Part shown: positions 27,750-36,898 of the stretch, one piece after another
Layout: each line of letters begins with the position of its first letter
Position numbering within the stretch: position 1 is the stretch's first letter
Source of the DNA: Corynebacterium alimapuense
GTDB taxonomy: Bacteria > Actinomycetota > Actinomycetes > Mycobacteriales > Mycobacteriaceae
Assembly (NCBI RefSeq): GCF_003716585.1
Contig: NZ_PTJO01000003.1
Coordinates: forward strand, 656,569 to 720,568
DNA length: 64,000 nt
Reading direction: 5' to 3'
The notes under the pieces: model-generated
Told to the model about the DNA's origin: nothing
The model's database searches: none
Seen by the model: only the letters and a program-made list of their open reading frames with translations
Program-made: the position numbers and the translations under genes

Positions 27750-28735
27750 ACCTTCTCCGGGGCAATGGTGACGGCGTCGTTGGATTCTTCCTCCGGCAGC
27801 GGGAATTTGCGTGCCACGGAAGCGTAGATCGCGCCAGTGATGTTGTGGAGCACTGCAGCAACGGCACCAGGTAGAGCTGCTTCTGGGGTGAAGAACTTCG
27901 CAGCCATGCCCGATGCCAGACCTGCGGACTGGGTGCTCACCTCGACTGCCATGGTGCGATTGCTAGATTCCGGCAGATGGAAAAGCCGGCCGGAAAGGTA
28001 GCCCAGGGCGTAGCCAAAGACATTGTGGATCAATACGGCGATAAAGACGAGGGCGCCAACCGCTGCTAGGCGTTCGGTGTTGTTGGCCACCGTGGGAAAG
28101 ACCACTGCCCCGATACCGACGATGGAGATCCACGGCAGAATCGGAGTGATCGAACTGACTGCTCGGTCTGCGAAGAAGCGAATAACCAGTCCACCAATAA
28201 CTGGCAATAGGACCGTCTGGATCAGGGAGATCGCCATTCCCATTCCATCTACATCAGTGCGCTGATCTGCCAGCGAGAGCATGAGCATCGGGGTCACGAT
28301 GGGAGAAAGCATCGTAGACACCGAGGTCATCGCCACCGAGAGCGCCACATCGCCCTTGGCCAAGTAGGTAATCACGTTAGAGGAAGTGCCCCCGGGCACC
28401 GAACCAAGCATGAGCAGACCCACGGCCAGTGCTTCATTCAGGCCCAGCAGTCGGGCAACGGCCACCGCGCACAGCGGCATGATGACGAACTGTGCAATAA
28501 CTCCGAGCAAAACCGGAAGTGGTCGGCGAGCGACCTCTTTAAAATCCGGAATGGTCAGTGTCAGGCCCATGCAGAACATGATGATCATCAGAAAATAGGT
28601 GATGAAATCCAGCAGCGGGAGAAACGGCGTGGGAAAGATGTAGGCGAGAACGGTTCCGGCGAGAATAAACAGCGGGAATGCGGTCACCGCGATGGCGGCG
28701 GAACGGTCCTCTTTGGATTTGGCAACGACAGACAA
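27737..28735 (-). CDS. BASS-family (bile acid:Na+ symporter-like) transporter
   Basis: A 332-residue membrane protein with about ten helices. FCMGLTLTIPDFKEV, GSVPGGTSSNVITYLAKGD (sodium-site region) and EVSTQSAGLASGMA are typical of the bacterial BASS/PanS/YocS group. Members carry organic anions such as pantoate, pyruvate or bile acids with sodium; the substrate here is unknown. The TTG at 28735 is chosen because GGAGGA lies nine bases upstream and the hydrophobic part starts soon after. The frame is open to 28819 without homology. A TAGAAT/TATAGT segment near 28845-28857, inside the end of the preceding gene, could be its own promoter. Confidence 0.88.
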   Translation of the reverse strand: MSVVAKSKEDRSAAIAVTAFPLFILAGTVLAYIFPTPFLPLLDFITYFLMIIMFCMGLTLTIPDFKEVARRPLPVLLGVIAQFVIMPLCAVAVARLLGLNEALAVGLLMLGSVPGGTSSNVITYLAKGDVALSVAMTSVSTMLSPIVTPMLMLSLADQRTDVDGMGMAISLIQTVLLPVIGGLVIRFFADRAVSSITPILPWISIVGIGAVVFPTVANNTERLAAVGALVFIAVLIHNVFGYALGYLSGRLFHLPESSNRTMAVEVSTQSAGLASGMAAKFFTPEAALPGAVAAVLHNITGAIYASVARKFPLPEEESNDAVTIAPEKVSAS

Positions 28736-28848
28736 GGCTCTTGATCCTCCATGGGAGATGGTGACTTCTCCGGCCACGACAGTAGAACGGGTGTGCCTGC
28801 TGTGTGAGGAGAGATTCAATCGCGTCTGGGTGTGCGCCGAACTATATT

Positions 28849-30135
28849 CTAACTCCTCGACTGCTCCGCTATTTCTTTGAGTCCACGGAAGATCTTTGCG
28901 CCCTCTACACGCAGACCATCATGCTGGTAGGAGGCGGTTTCCCAGGCGTGGCAGTTGCTCAACTTCGAAGCCGTTTCCAAGGAAAGTTCTCGGGGAACAA
29001 AGATGTCATTGGTATAGACCGCAGCTGCAGCAACCACGGGTGCACTGGCCATCGTTTCCTCGTCATAGAGTGCTGGCCATTCCCGCTGTGCTAATTGTTC
29101 GGCCACCGATTGGAATGGCTGCAACGCCGGGTCCTCCTCGAACTGCCAGGGGAAGATGTGCTCGCCGGTGAGGAAGAACCGTGAGCTATGGATCGGGTCC
29201 AGGTTTTCTTCGAATCCCTCGATCTCCTCGCGTACTCGGTGTGCTGCCCAATCAGTAGGACCTGGGGCGGTTCCGCCGTAGACCGATTCATGAATAACGC
29301 CGTAGAGGGGCGCTGCTTCAAACGACAGACGTTCGCCTAGCTCGGCGAGAGTATCGCCACGGAGGCGTCGCTCGCCACGGAACTCATGGAAGGGCGCCTC
29401 GAGCACATTAGCCAGTGCGCGGATTCCCTGGCCACGTCCTAGCTCGATGCCGATGGTCCGGAACCGACGTGAACTGAGCCGCTCCCCAGTGGGCAGTCGT
29501 TCATCCGAGTTATCCAGATGGTGGCAGATTTCTCGAATGCGCTGCTGGGCAAATGGCACCTCTTCGTAGAAGACCTCGTGCCGGGCGGCCAGCTTGCCAT
29601 AGGTTGCTCGGTAAAGATCCCGCGCATGAGTGTCAATGCTGGGCAATCCGCCGGTAAAAAAGGCCTGGCGGATCGATTCAGGATGCCGGGAAAGATAGGT
29701 GGTGATGCAGAATCCACCGAAAGATTGTCCCAGGACATCCCAGTTATCGAAACCGAGTGCGCTGCGTAGTTCTTCCGCGTCCTCGACGATATGGTCGGCG
29801 CGCAGCAGCGAGAGATGGGCGGCGTCGAGAAGCGCCGGATCAGCGTGGCGATCGATGCGAGTGGAACGGCCAGTACCGCGCTGATCAAACAAGATCACCC
29901 GGTAGTCTTTGAGCGCCTCGTTAAGCCAGCCGTCTAGGGCGGTGGGCCGTGGCGCACCGTGTCCGGGCCCGCCTTGGAGGAACAACAAAGCGGGTAGCTC
30001 ATCATTCCGAGAGAGCTCACGGGCAAAAATCTCTAGGCTCTCGCCTGGCTGAGTACGATCCCAATCAACGGTGAGGGTGTGTTCTCGGACGGTGAGTCCG
30101 AAGTTCATGGTCGTGGTGGTGTGAAGTGCCGACAT
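28849..30135 (-). CDS. Proline iminopeptidase-like alpha/beta hydrolase (S33)
   Basis: An S33-family peptidase that would remove N-terminal proline. FLQGGPGHG (residues 53-60) is the oxyanion/HGGPG-type motif and DQRGTGRST is the family block. The nucleophile elbow is GQSFGG with Ser 138, and a C-terminal His lies near the end (YQHDGL). Length 428 is that of the larger TAP/PIP-like group. The ATG at 30135 lies 32 bases from the divergent mutarotase gene, and both starts follow TANNNT hexamers. The enzyme appears cytoplasmic. Confidence 0.88.
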   Translation of the reverse strand: MSALHTTTTMNFGLTVREHTLTVDWDRTQPGESLEIFARELSRNDELPALLFLQGGPGHGAPRPTALDGWLNEALKDYRVILFDQRGTGRSTRIDRHADPALLDAAHLSLLRADHIVEDAEELRSALGFDNWDVLGQSFGGFCITTYLSRHPESIRQAFFTGGLPSIDTHARDLYRATYGKLAARHEVFYEEVPFAQQRIREICHHLDNSDERLPTGERLSSRRFRTIGIELGRGQGIRALANVLEAPFHEFRGERRLRGDTLAELGERLSFEAAPLYGVIHESVYGGTAPGPTDWAAHRVREEIEGFEENLDPIHSSRFFLTGEHIFPWQFEEDPALQPFQSVAEQLAQREWPALYDEETMASAPVVAAAAVYTNDIFVPRELSLETASKLSNCHAWETASYQHDGLRVEGAKIFRGLKEIAEQSRS

Positions 30136-30153
30136 TTAATCCAGAGTAGTGGT

Positions 30154-30159
30154 TAGGCT
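30154..30159 (+). promoter_or_regulatory. Putative -10 element of a leaderless promoter
   Basis: TAGGCT ends eight bases before the ATG of the mutarotase gene. The opposite strand has TACTCT about nine bases before the hydrolase start. The whole divergent intergenic region is only 32 bp, leaving no room for 5' untranslated leaders. Confidence 0.5.
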
Positions 30160-30167
30160 TAGAAGCT

Positions 30168-30947
30168 ATGAACGAGCTCCTATCCACTGGCCGCCTGCAG
30201 CTCAACCGTGGCGGATCTCATTTGATCAGCGCCGAAACCTCCCTCGGTGAACTGTTTTATCTCTCTTCGACAACTGGTTTCCCACCTGCCCAAGCCATCC
30301 GGGGTGGGGTACCAGTCATCGCACCCTGGTTCGCCGACATTCTGGGGTTAAGCCCTAAACATGGCTGGGCGCGGACCAAACCCTGGGAGGTACAGGTCAC
30401 CGACTCGGGAGCGGAATCTACGCTGAGCGTGGATGGGATAACGCTGACTTATCGCGCCACAGAACTTCCCGATGGAGTCCGCGTGGAGCTTTCCGCCCAC
30501 AATGACAGCGCACACAGCCAGACGGTGCAACTGGCTTTTCATCCTTATTTCTTAGTCAGCGATGTTGAGCAAGTCACGCTCAGTGGATTAGCTGACGTGG
30601 AAGCGCTCGACCGCGTCAGTGGTGATTATTTCACGCAATCTGGCCTGGTGAATATCTCTGGAGAATATGACCGGATTTTCCTCGAAACCCATTCGACCTG
30701 CTTGGTCGACCATGGTTTGGGGCGCAGCATCACGATCACCGCTCAAGGCGCAGATTCCACCGTGGTATGGAATCCGGGGGAACAGGCCGCAGCGAGCATG
30801 GCTGATATCGGATCAGGTGAATGGTCGAATTTCCTCTGCGTGGAACCAGCTTTACTCGGCCCAGCTCACCAGGGAGTCAGTATCGCAGCAGGAGAAACCC
30901 GCAGGCTTGTCATGGAGGTCACGGTCAACGCGATTGAGGCTAATTAG
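30168..30947 (+). CDS. D-hexose-6-phosphate mutarotase (aldose 1-epimerase family, YeaD-like)
   Basis: Interconverts alpha and beta anomers of hexose 6-phosphates. IRGGVPVIAPWF and HGWART hold an Arg and a His of the active site, LAFHPYFLVSD holds the second His, and VVWNPG plus FLCVEPALL hold the catalytic Glu. This set separates the YeaD group from galactose mutarotase GalM. Length 259 aa is typical. No sugar transport or glycolysis gene lies next to it. Confidence 0.88.
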   Translation: MNELLSTGRLQLNRGGSHLISAETSLGELFYLSSTTGFPPAQAIRGGVPVIAPWFADILGLSPKHGWARTKPWEVQVTDSGAESTLSVDGITLTYRATELPDGVRVELSAHNDSAHSQTVQLAFHPYFLVSDVEQVTLSGLADVEALDRVSGDYFTQSGLVNISGEYDRIFLETHSTCLVDHGLGRSITITAQGADSTVVWNPGEQAAASMADIGSGEWSNFLCVEPALLGPAHQGVSIAAGETRRLVMEVTVNAIEAN

Positions 30948-30983
30948 TTTCTTAGTTTCCTAGTTTCGGCAAAAAGCACCAAA

Positions 30984-31029
30984 GCCGGGGCCGGTGGAGA
31001 CTACATGCATAGTCTTCACCGGCCCCGGC
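30984..31029 (-). terminator. Strong 20-bp hairpin between convergent genes
   Basis: A 20-bp stem (30984-31003 with 31010-31029) with one G-T pair and a 6-nt loop CATGCA. On the minus strand it is followed by GGCTTTGGTGCTTTTTGCC, a fair T tract, so it best serves the tsuA-tusA gene, which ends 24 bases away. It may stop the mutarotase transcript as well. Confidence 0.8.
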
Positions 31030-31052
31030 CGAATGCTGATTGTGCGAAAGAT

Positions 31053-32477
31053 TTAGCCCTTGCGAACGCTAATCTGCCAGCCGGCGTCACCGTCGGCGTG
31101 GAAATCAGTGACCTCGTGGCCTTGTTCGGCCGCCCACCGCGGGATGGATTCGGTAGCCTGGGTGCAGTCGAAATCGATGACCAGTTCCTCACCACTTTCG
31201 AGGCTGTCCATCACATCCTTAGCTTCAATGAGCGGGAAGGGGCAGACTGCCCCGAGAGTGTCGAGGGCGTAGCGACCTTGTCCGAGCGAGCGAGCCTTAT
31301 CGACCGAGCGTGACTTGGTCTTTAGCGCTATTGTTCCCGTCGCCACGGAGAATGCCGGGGAGGTGTTGTCTTCAGTAGCGTCGTCGGTGCTGGTGAGGAC
31401 AGAGTCCTCAGCGGAAGTGAGGTGCTCTCCGAGGGAATCCTCAGTCGAGTAAGTACCAGAGTCGTCCGTCAAGGTTGCCTTAGCCGGCTTAAGCCAGAGC
31501 TTGGCACCAACGCCAACTCCCAAGCCCATAAAGATCAGGGCAACCCAGCCTTGGTAGCTAAACAATGAGGTCTGAACCATGCCGTTACCCACGGTGCAGC
31601 CGCCAGCGAGTGCGGCGCCAATACCCATGAGGCTGCCGCCGGAAATCGCCCGAGTGGCGGTCTTAGCATCGGGGACTCGAACCCGGAATTCACCGGTGGC
31701 ACGAGCAGCAAAGAAGGCGCCAATGAACAGGCCGAGTACGAGCATGACGCCCCAGTCGATGCTGTCGGTGTCGCCGTTGACGGTGTAGATAGCCAGGTTG
31801 GCGGTCGGGGTGGTGATACCCAGGCCGCTGTTGCGTCCGGCGGCGGCTGAGAGTGGCCAGGCGATGACTCCGATAATGCCGACGAGGACGCCAGCGGTGT
31901 AGACATGCAGCGGTCGCTTCCATACTGATCCGGTCAAGGTAGCAATCTTCGGCTGAGCAGCTTCCTTAGCAAGGAAGTGACGAGCCAGCAGGAAAGTGCC
32001 AATAGCCAGCGGGATAGCGAAGAACCATACCGAGAGCCCGAAGGTCTTTGGGATAGTGGTCAGCTCCGTGCGGTAGGAGGTCATCCATTCAGTCAGCGGC
32101 ACCAAAGCGCCAGTCTTCATCGCAGCGGCTGAGAGTGCATAGAACAGCAGAGCGATCCACGAGCCAACTAGGCCTTCGGCAGATCGGTACCAGGTGCCGG
32201 ATGCGCAACCACCAGCAAGGATGATTCCGATGCCGAAGAGGAAGCCTCCGATAACTACGGCAAACGGTGCGAAGGTGTTGTAATTCGGGGAGATAACACC
32301 GGCGGAGGTCAACGCGGCGATACCGATGGCGTGCACCGAGATGACGATCAACAGCGCCACAAAATTCCGCCAGGTCTTCTGCAAGAAGATGTCACGCAGC
32401 ATGCCGGTTACACAGAACCGCCCGCGTTGCAGGACGATGCCGAGGACTGCGCCCACGACTAAACCGGTCAAGATCAT
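31053..32477 (-). CDS. Thiosulfate transporter TsuA (YeeE/YedE) fused to a TusA-like domain
   Basis: A 474-residue two-part protein. Residues 1-330 are a YeeE/YedE membrane domain with about nine helices; the conserved cysteines of TsuA are seen at Cys22 (GRFC), Cys91 (GGCASG) and Cys294 (GGCTVG). An acidic Ser/Thr-rich linker spans about 335-395. Residues 400-474 are a TusA/SirA-like sulfur-carrier domain with CPFPLIEAK (Cys412). In E. coli these are two proteins, TsuA and TsuB, used for thiosulfate uptake. The fusion would couple sulfur import to a persulfide carrier. AAAGG seven bases before the ATG supports the start. Confidence 0.92.
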   Translation of the reverse strand: MILTGLVVGAVLGIVLQRGRFCVTGMLRDIFLQKTWRNFVALLIVISVHAIGIAALTSAGVISPNYNTFAPFAVVIGGFLFGIGIILAGGCASGTWYRSAEGLVGSWIALLFYALSAAAMKTGALVPLTEWMTSYRTELTTIPKTFGLSVWFFAIPLAIGTFLLARHFLAKEAAQPKIATLTGSVWKRPLHVYTAGVLVGIIGVIAWPLSAAAGRNSGLGITTPTANLAIYTVNGDTDSIDWGVMLVLGLFIGAFFAARATGEFRVRVPDAKTATRAISGGSLMGIGAALAGGCTVGNGMVQTSLFSYQGWVALIFMGLGVGVGAKLWLKPAKATLTDDSGTYSTEDSLGEHLTSAEDSVLTSTDDATEDNTSPAFSVATGTIALKTKSRSVDKARSLGQGRYALDTLGAVCPFPLIEAKDVMDSLESGEELVIDFDCTQATESIPRWAAEQGHEVTDFHADGDAGWQISVRKG

Positions 32478-32666
32478 GAATCTGCCTTTCGTTAAAGTCT
32501 CACCATTTCGTCGGTGACATTAGACCTTATGTACCGATTTGTCTATACCTTGTGAACTAGCCTGTATATAAATTGGTTCAAGAGCCCTATGCCACCTTGG
32601 CCTCGACGTCGACATACCCTGGCGAGCAGCAGTTAATTATCCGCCGAGATAAGGACCTCCCGACCT

Positions 32667-34373
32667 ATGAGCGCGCATGAGAGCCCCATCGATGCACCTC
32701 CTGCTAGACCTCGGCCCTGGCAGCTGTTTACTGCGTTCAACACCCCAGGACCCCGCTGGCCCAGCGCGCTGCGCGCTGGCTTATCGATGGCACTTCCCTC
32801 AACGATTGCCCTAGCCCTCGGGCTGCACGTGGAGCTGCTGTTAATCGCAGCTGGATCCTTCACCGTGATTTACGGCGAGGGCTATGCCTACCGAGCTCGG
32901 TGGAAGGTACTACTGATTGCTGGCGCATTCTTCGCTAGCGGAGCGATGGCTGGTGCCTTCGTCGGGACCGTCGTCTGGGGGCAGATCTACGCAGGCGGCA
33001 GCAGCTGGTGGCTGATGATCACTGTTGCGTTTACCACCACCATCGCTGGGGTTGGGGTCTACATCGCTAACGCCCTGCGGTTGCCACCGCCTGGGCCGTG
33101 GTTCATCTTGCTGGTGGCTGGAGCTTCCACCATGACCTACCGACTAGGCCTCAACCCGGTAGAGGTAGCCGCCTGGTCACTTCTAGGAGTCGCTTCTTCA
33201 GTGGTCGTCGGCATGACTCCGGCACTATTTTTCCCCCGCGGTCCAGAAGAACAAGCCCTCAAAGTGCTCGAGCACACAGTGGCGAATCTCGAGCAATCGC
33301 CACCGGGATCCCCAGTTCCTTTCGCATTGATCCACCAGGCCCAAGCCGCGCTCAACCACACCTGGTTCACCTTGGTCGATGCCGGAGTGATCCATGCCGG
33401 GCGAATAAAAGATCTCCGCCGTCGCGGCTTAGTAGACCGCACTCTCCACGCACAAGCCATACTCGCTCGCGCACACTCTGGAGAGTATTCTCCTGCCAAC
33501 GATCTGACTGACACCGTCTCCTATATTGACCCTTCGCGGCTACGAATCCCCCATGCCAGACCGTCGATCAGCTATCGCCTCTATCGTTCCGTACATTCTT
33601 ATAGCCACGCCTCGATGACCGCTATTCGAGTAGTTATTGCCTGCCTTGGCGCGGGTTTAGCCAGTATCCTGCTCGGACTAGATCGCCCAGACTGGGCCAT
33701 CATCTCAGCGTTGCTCATTTTAATGTGGGGACCCGAGCGCATTCCCGGCACCATCCGCGGACTCCACCGACTATTGGGCTCGATCCTGGGCATTGGGCTC
33801 TACATGGTTTTTTACGCACTAGAGCTCGACGGTTGGGCCTTAATGCTTGCGATTTCGGCCTGCCTATTTTTCTCTGAGATTTTCGTTGGCCGCAATTACG
33901 CCTTCGCCGTTATTTTCACCACCCCCATCGCACTCATGCTTGGTGGGGCGATGGAATTGTCGGCTGCACAAACAGCTATCGACCGCACAATTGAGATCCT
34001 GCTATCGGTAGTTTTCGCACTGGGAGCACTGTGGCTCTACAAACCGAATGCCGAGCCTTTTCATCACTCACGACTACAGCACCGATGCCGCAGAGCGATG
34101 GGAGCGCTGCTGGGTACCTTGTTGACTTATATCCCGGATCAAGCTCTCGAACTGCGCCGCGATTTGCAATATGAACTTTTGAGCGAACGGCGAGCTGCGC
34201 AGTCCCTAGCTGCCAATAGCCCACAATTGGCCCAACAACGTTGGTCGGATCATCTCAGCCTCCAACGGGTGGGATATGCGATCCTCGATCACTGCGAAGC
34301 TCACCCAGATCAACAGCCCTCACTCACGGAAATTACGACTCTGGCAAAAGGGATTCAATCGACTGAATCTTAA
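32667..34373 (+). CDS. FUSC-family membrane protein
   Basis: A 568-residue protein with two blocks of about five hydrophobic helices each (about residues 35-180 and 310-440), separated by a soluble helical stretch. This is the FUSC/aromatic-acid-exporter layout. The second block has the family segment TAIRVVIACLGAGLASILLG and MWGPERIPGTIRGLHRLLGS, where R..GT..G is the conserved core. A helical C-terminal domain follows. The function is likely efflux of small aromatic or other toxic molecules, by family only. The gene is divergent from tsuA-tusA across 189 AT-rich bases. Confidence 0.82.
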   Translation: MSAHESPIDAPPARPRPWQLFTAFNTPGPRWPSALRAGLSMALPSTIALALGLHVELLLIAAGSFTVIYGEGYAYRARWKVLLIAGAFFASGAMAGAFVGTVVWGQIYAGGSSWWLMITVAFTTTIAGVGVYIANALRLPPPGPWFILLVAGASTMTYRLGLNPVEVAAWSLLGVASSVVVGMTPALFFPRGPEEQALKVLEHTVANLEQSPPGSPVPFALIHQAQAALNHTWFTLVDAGVIHAGRIKDLRRRGLVDRTLHAQAILARAHSGEYSPANDLTDTVSYIDPSRLRIPHARPSISYRLYRSVHSYSHASMTAIRVVIACLGAGLASILLGLDRPDWAIISALLILMWGPERIPGTIRGLHRLLGSILGIGLYMVFYALELDGWALMLAISACLFFSEIFVGRNYAFAVIFTTPIALMLGGAMELSAAQTAIDRTIEILLSVVFALGALWLYKPNAEPFHHSRLQHRCRRAMGALLGTLLTYIPDQALELRRDLQYELLSERRAAQSLAANSPQLAQQRWSDHLSLQRVGYAILDHCEAHPDQQPSLTEITTLAKGIQSTES

Positions 34374-34867
34374 AAAAACCTCGCAACGAACGCCGCCTCC
34401 CGGCAGGAGTGGCGACCGCCGCGATGGGCAATCTCAACCGTTACCTTCGATCAGACTTCAGATCACACTCTGGTTGTTGCCAACCAGTTCCTCAGAAGTT
34501 CAAGGACCCATCTCTCTCGTGCCGAAGCAAGTCCTAGAACTTCTACGGGAAACCCACCACGTTGGCGGCCTGTGCGCGAGAGGACCAAGGCTAGCTGGGT
34601 GAGCCAAAGGCACCCACTAGTCACCTGCGCAAATAGTGCTTCTTTGCCTGCAAGCACTGGACAATGTGCCTTTGATATGACTGCTGTGACACCCCACCCA
34701 AACTCACCTAGGCACCCGATTCTGTCGCAAATAGACGTCACTGGTGTTTTTCTCAACTGAACCCAAGAAACACTGCCCTGGTTTGCGGTTGATGAGTCAG
34801 TGCCCAACAATAGAACTAATTCACTCCTAATTTGGCCTGTCAAGGGGCCATCGAAAGGTAACTACCT
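34374..34867. other. Gene-free stretch before the BCCT transporter
   Basis: I find no convincing gene in these 494 bases. Open frames on both strands lack family features and natural start signals. A weak imperfect hairpin (CGCCGCCTCC with GGAGTGGCG) lies near 34390-34415. The right end, from about 34780, is AT-richer and probably holds the transporter promoter; TTGATG (34788) and TAGAAC about 16 bases later are the best pair I see. The length would allow osmotic regulation, but no known operator is recognised. Confidence 0.5.
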
Positions 34868-36823
34868 GTGCCCTCACAGCCTGACAGTACCGAGTCCGCT
34901 CAATCGGACTCAGATCATTCTATTTCCAACTATCCGCACGACCTTCACCCAGGACTCGTCCGTGGCATCGATGTTGGGGAGCAGCGCAATCTCTTTGGCA
35001 TAGATAAGATCATCTTTTTTGTTACCGCGGTGCTTATCGTCTCATTCATCGCTTGGGGTGTCATCTCCCCCGAATCAGTTTCTGAAGTATCCTCCACTGC
35101 CTTTAGTTGGGCAATGACCAACGCTGGTTGGCTGCTCAACTTCGTCATGACTATCGGGCTAATCCTCATGCTCTATATCGGATTTTCCCGATTGGGCCGC
35201 ATCCGACTAGGTACCGATGACACCAAACCGGAGTACAGCCGGTTCAGCTGGATCGCCATGATGTTCGGCGCTGGCATCGGTGTCGGTATCTTCTTCTACG
35301 GCCCCTCCGAGCCTATGACCTATTTCCTCTCACCTCCTCCGCATACCGCGGAGGCTGGCACTCCTGAGGCCATCCACCAGGCAATGGCACAGGCTCATTT
35401 CCACTGGGGCCTGTCCCCCTGGGCAATGTACTCCTTGGTGGGCGGCGCGATTGCTTATTCTTCCTACCGTCGTGGCCGAGTCCCGCTAATTTCCTCAGTC
35501 TTCAAGCCACTGTTTGGTTCTCGCGATACCGATGGCCCCATGGGCAAGCTCATCGACATCATGGCCATCATTGCCACCCTGTTCGGCACCGCCGCAACTT
35601 TGGGTCTGTCTGCAGTCCAAATCGGCCATGGAGTGGAGATCATCTCCGGAGCAGGACCGCTGGCAAATAACACTCTGCTGATCATCATTGGCGTGCTAGC
35701 GATAGCGTTCATTATCTCTGCAGTCTCTGGTGTCTCTCGCGGTATCCGTTATCTTTCGAATATCAACATCAGCCTCACACTGGGCCTTGTGGCCTTCGTG
35801 TTTCTATTCGGCCCCACGTTGTTCCTGTTTAACCTCATTCCTTCCGGTGTCGCCGTCTACCTCGACGAACTTTTGCCGATGATCAGCAAGTCACTGTCTT
35901 GGGGCGAAGAAACGGTTGAGTTCCAAAGCTGGTGGACCGCCTTCTACTGGGCTTGGTGGATCGCTTGGACTCCGTTTGTGGGCATGTTCATCGCTAAGAT
36001 CTCCCGTGGTCGAACCCTGCGCGAATTCGTTCTCGTGACCATGTTGGCACCGACGACTATTCTGGTTTTGGCCTTCACAGTATTTGGTGGCACCGCTATC
36101 CGCCTTAGCCAAGAAGGCGTAGAAGGATTCGATGGCACCGATTCTTATGAGCAAGTCCTCTTCGACATGTTTGCTCAGCTGCCGCTGGCACAAATCACTC
36201 CGTTCCTGCTTATGGCAGTCTTGGCGATCTTCTTCGTCACCTCGGCTGATTCTGCTTCGGTAGTGATGGGCACCATGTCTTCCAAGGGAGATCCCGAGCC
36301 CAACAAGGCAGTTGTGGTGTTCTGGGGCCTGTGCATGATGGGCATCGCTGTGGTCATGTTGCTGGCTGGTGGTTCGACCACGTTGACCGGCTTGCAAAAC
36401 CTCACCATCCTCATCGCCTTGCCATTCTCAGTGCTCCTGCTAGTCATGATGGTCGCCTTTGTCCGTGACCTACATAGCGACCCGGCAGCCATTCGCCGGA
36501 CCTATGCTCGGACGGCCGTCGAAAATGCGGTCTTCCGCGGACTCGAAGAATACGGCGATGATTTTGAGCTCACTGTCGCCAATGCCCCAGAAGGCCGTGG
36601 AGCCGGAGCAAGCTTTGACTCCACCAAGGACTCGGTGACCGACTGGTACCAACGCACCGATGAATTCGGCAACAATGTCGAGTACGACTACGACACTGGC
36701 GAATATGCCGACGGTTGGACCGCTGGCTCCACAGATAGCGCGAAGACTACGGATGATACTAAGCCTGAGACCGAAAATCCTGGTTCGTGGACTGATGATG
36801 CCCACGATGGCACCCCGCGCTAG
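34868..36823 (+). CDS. BCCT-family compatible-solute transporter
   Basis: A betaine/choline/carnitine-type transporter, 651 residues, with 12 helices. MFGAGIGVGIFFYGPSEP is the glycine-rich helix 3 motif; the GAGIG form is that of choline-type and proton-coupled members, whereas GMGIG marks BetP. The conserved aromatic box WWTAFYWAWWIAWTPFVGMF in helix 8 is complete. Both ends are soluble and acidic; the C-terminal tail (about 95 residues, rich in Asp, Ser and Thr) is a likely osmosensing or regulatory region. GTG at 34868 has AAAGG nine bases upstream. It may match EctP/LcoP/BetP of C. glutamicum, but I cannot choose. Confidence 0.9.
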   Translation: MPSQPDSTESAQSDSDHSISNYPHDLHPGLVRGIDVGEQRNLFGIDKIIFFVTAVLIVSFIAWGVISPESVSEVSSTAFSWAMTNAGWLLNFVMTIGLILMLYIGFSRLGRIRLGTDDTKPEYSRFSWIAMMFGAGIGVGIFFYGPSEPMTYFLSPPPHTAEAGTPEAIHQAMAQAHFHWGLSPWAMYSLVGGAIAYSSYRRGRVPLISSVFKPLFGSRDTDGPMGKLIDIMAIIATLFGTAATLGLSAVQIGHGVEIISGAGPLANNTLLIIIGVLAIAFIISAVSGVSRGIRYLSNINISLTLGLVAFVFLFGPTLFLFNLIPSGVAVYLDELLPMISKSLSWGEETVEFQSWWTAFYWAWWIAWTPFVGMFIAKISRGRTLREFVLVTMLAPTTILVLAFTVFGGTAIRLSQEGVEGFDGTDSYEQVLFDMFAQLPLAQITPFLLMAVLAIFFVTSADSASVVMGTMSSKGDPEPNKAVVVFWGLCMMGIAVVMLLAGGSTTLTGLQNLTILIALPFSVLLLVMMVAFVRDLHSDPAAIRRTYARTAVENAVFRGLEEYGDDFELTVANAPEGRGAGASFDSTKDSVTDWYQRTDEFGNNVEYDYDTGEYADGWTAGSTDSAKTTDDTKPETENPGSWTDDAHDGTPR

Positions 36824-36851
36824 ACCCTTTACTCCAGCCAGAACTCCCACT

Positions 36852-36883
36852 ACGATGTGATCTATAGCACTATTACATCGTAA
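36852..36883 (+). promoter_or_regulatory. Operator-like inverted repeat TACGATGT-N16-ACATCGTA
   Basis: A perfect 8-bp inverted repeat (36852-36859 and 36876-36883) with a 16-base spacer that contains TATAGC, a plausible -10. It lies immediately before the start of the unknown gene at 36899. Placement across a promoter suggests a repressor site; a stem-loop in RNA is the other option. No regulator gene is adjacent. Confidence 0.55.
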
Positions 36884-36898
36884 GGGATGTGTCCTGCC

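Noticed and set aside
34463..34843. 126-codon minus-strand frame in the gap before the BCCT gene
   Set aside because: No start signal, no recognisable domain and atypical composition; kept only as part of a gene-free region.
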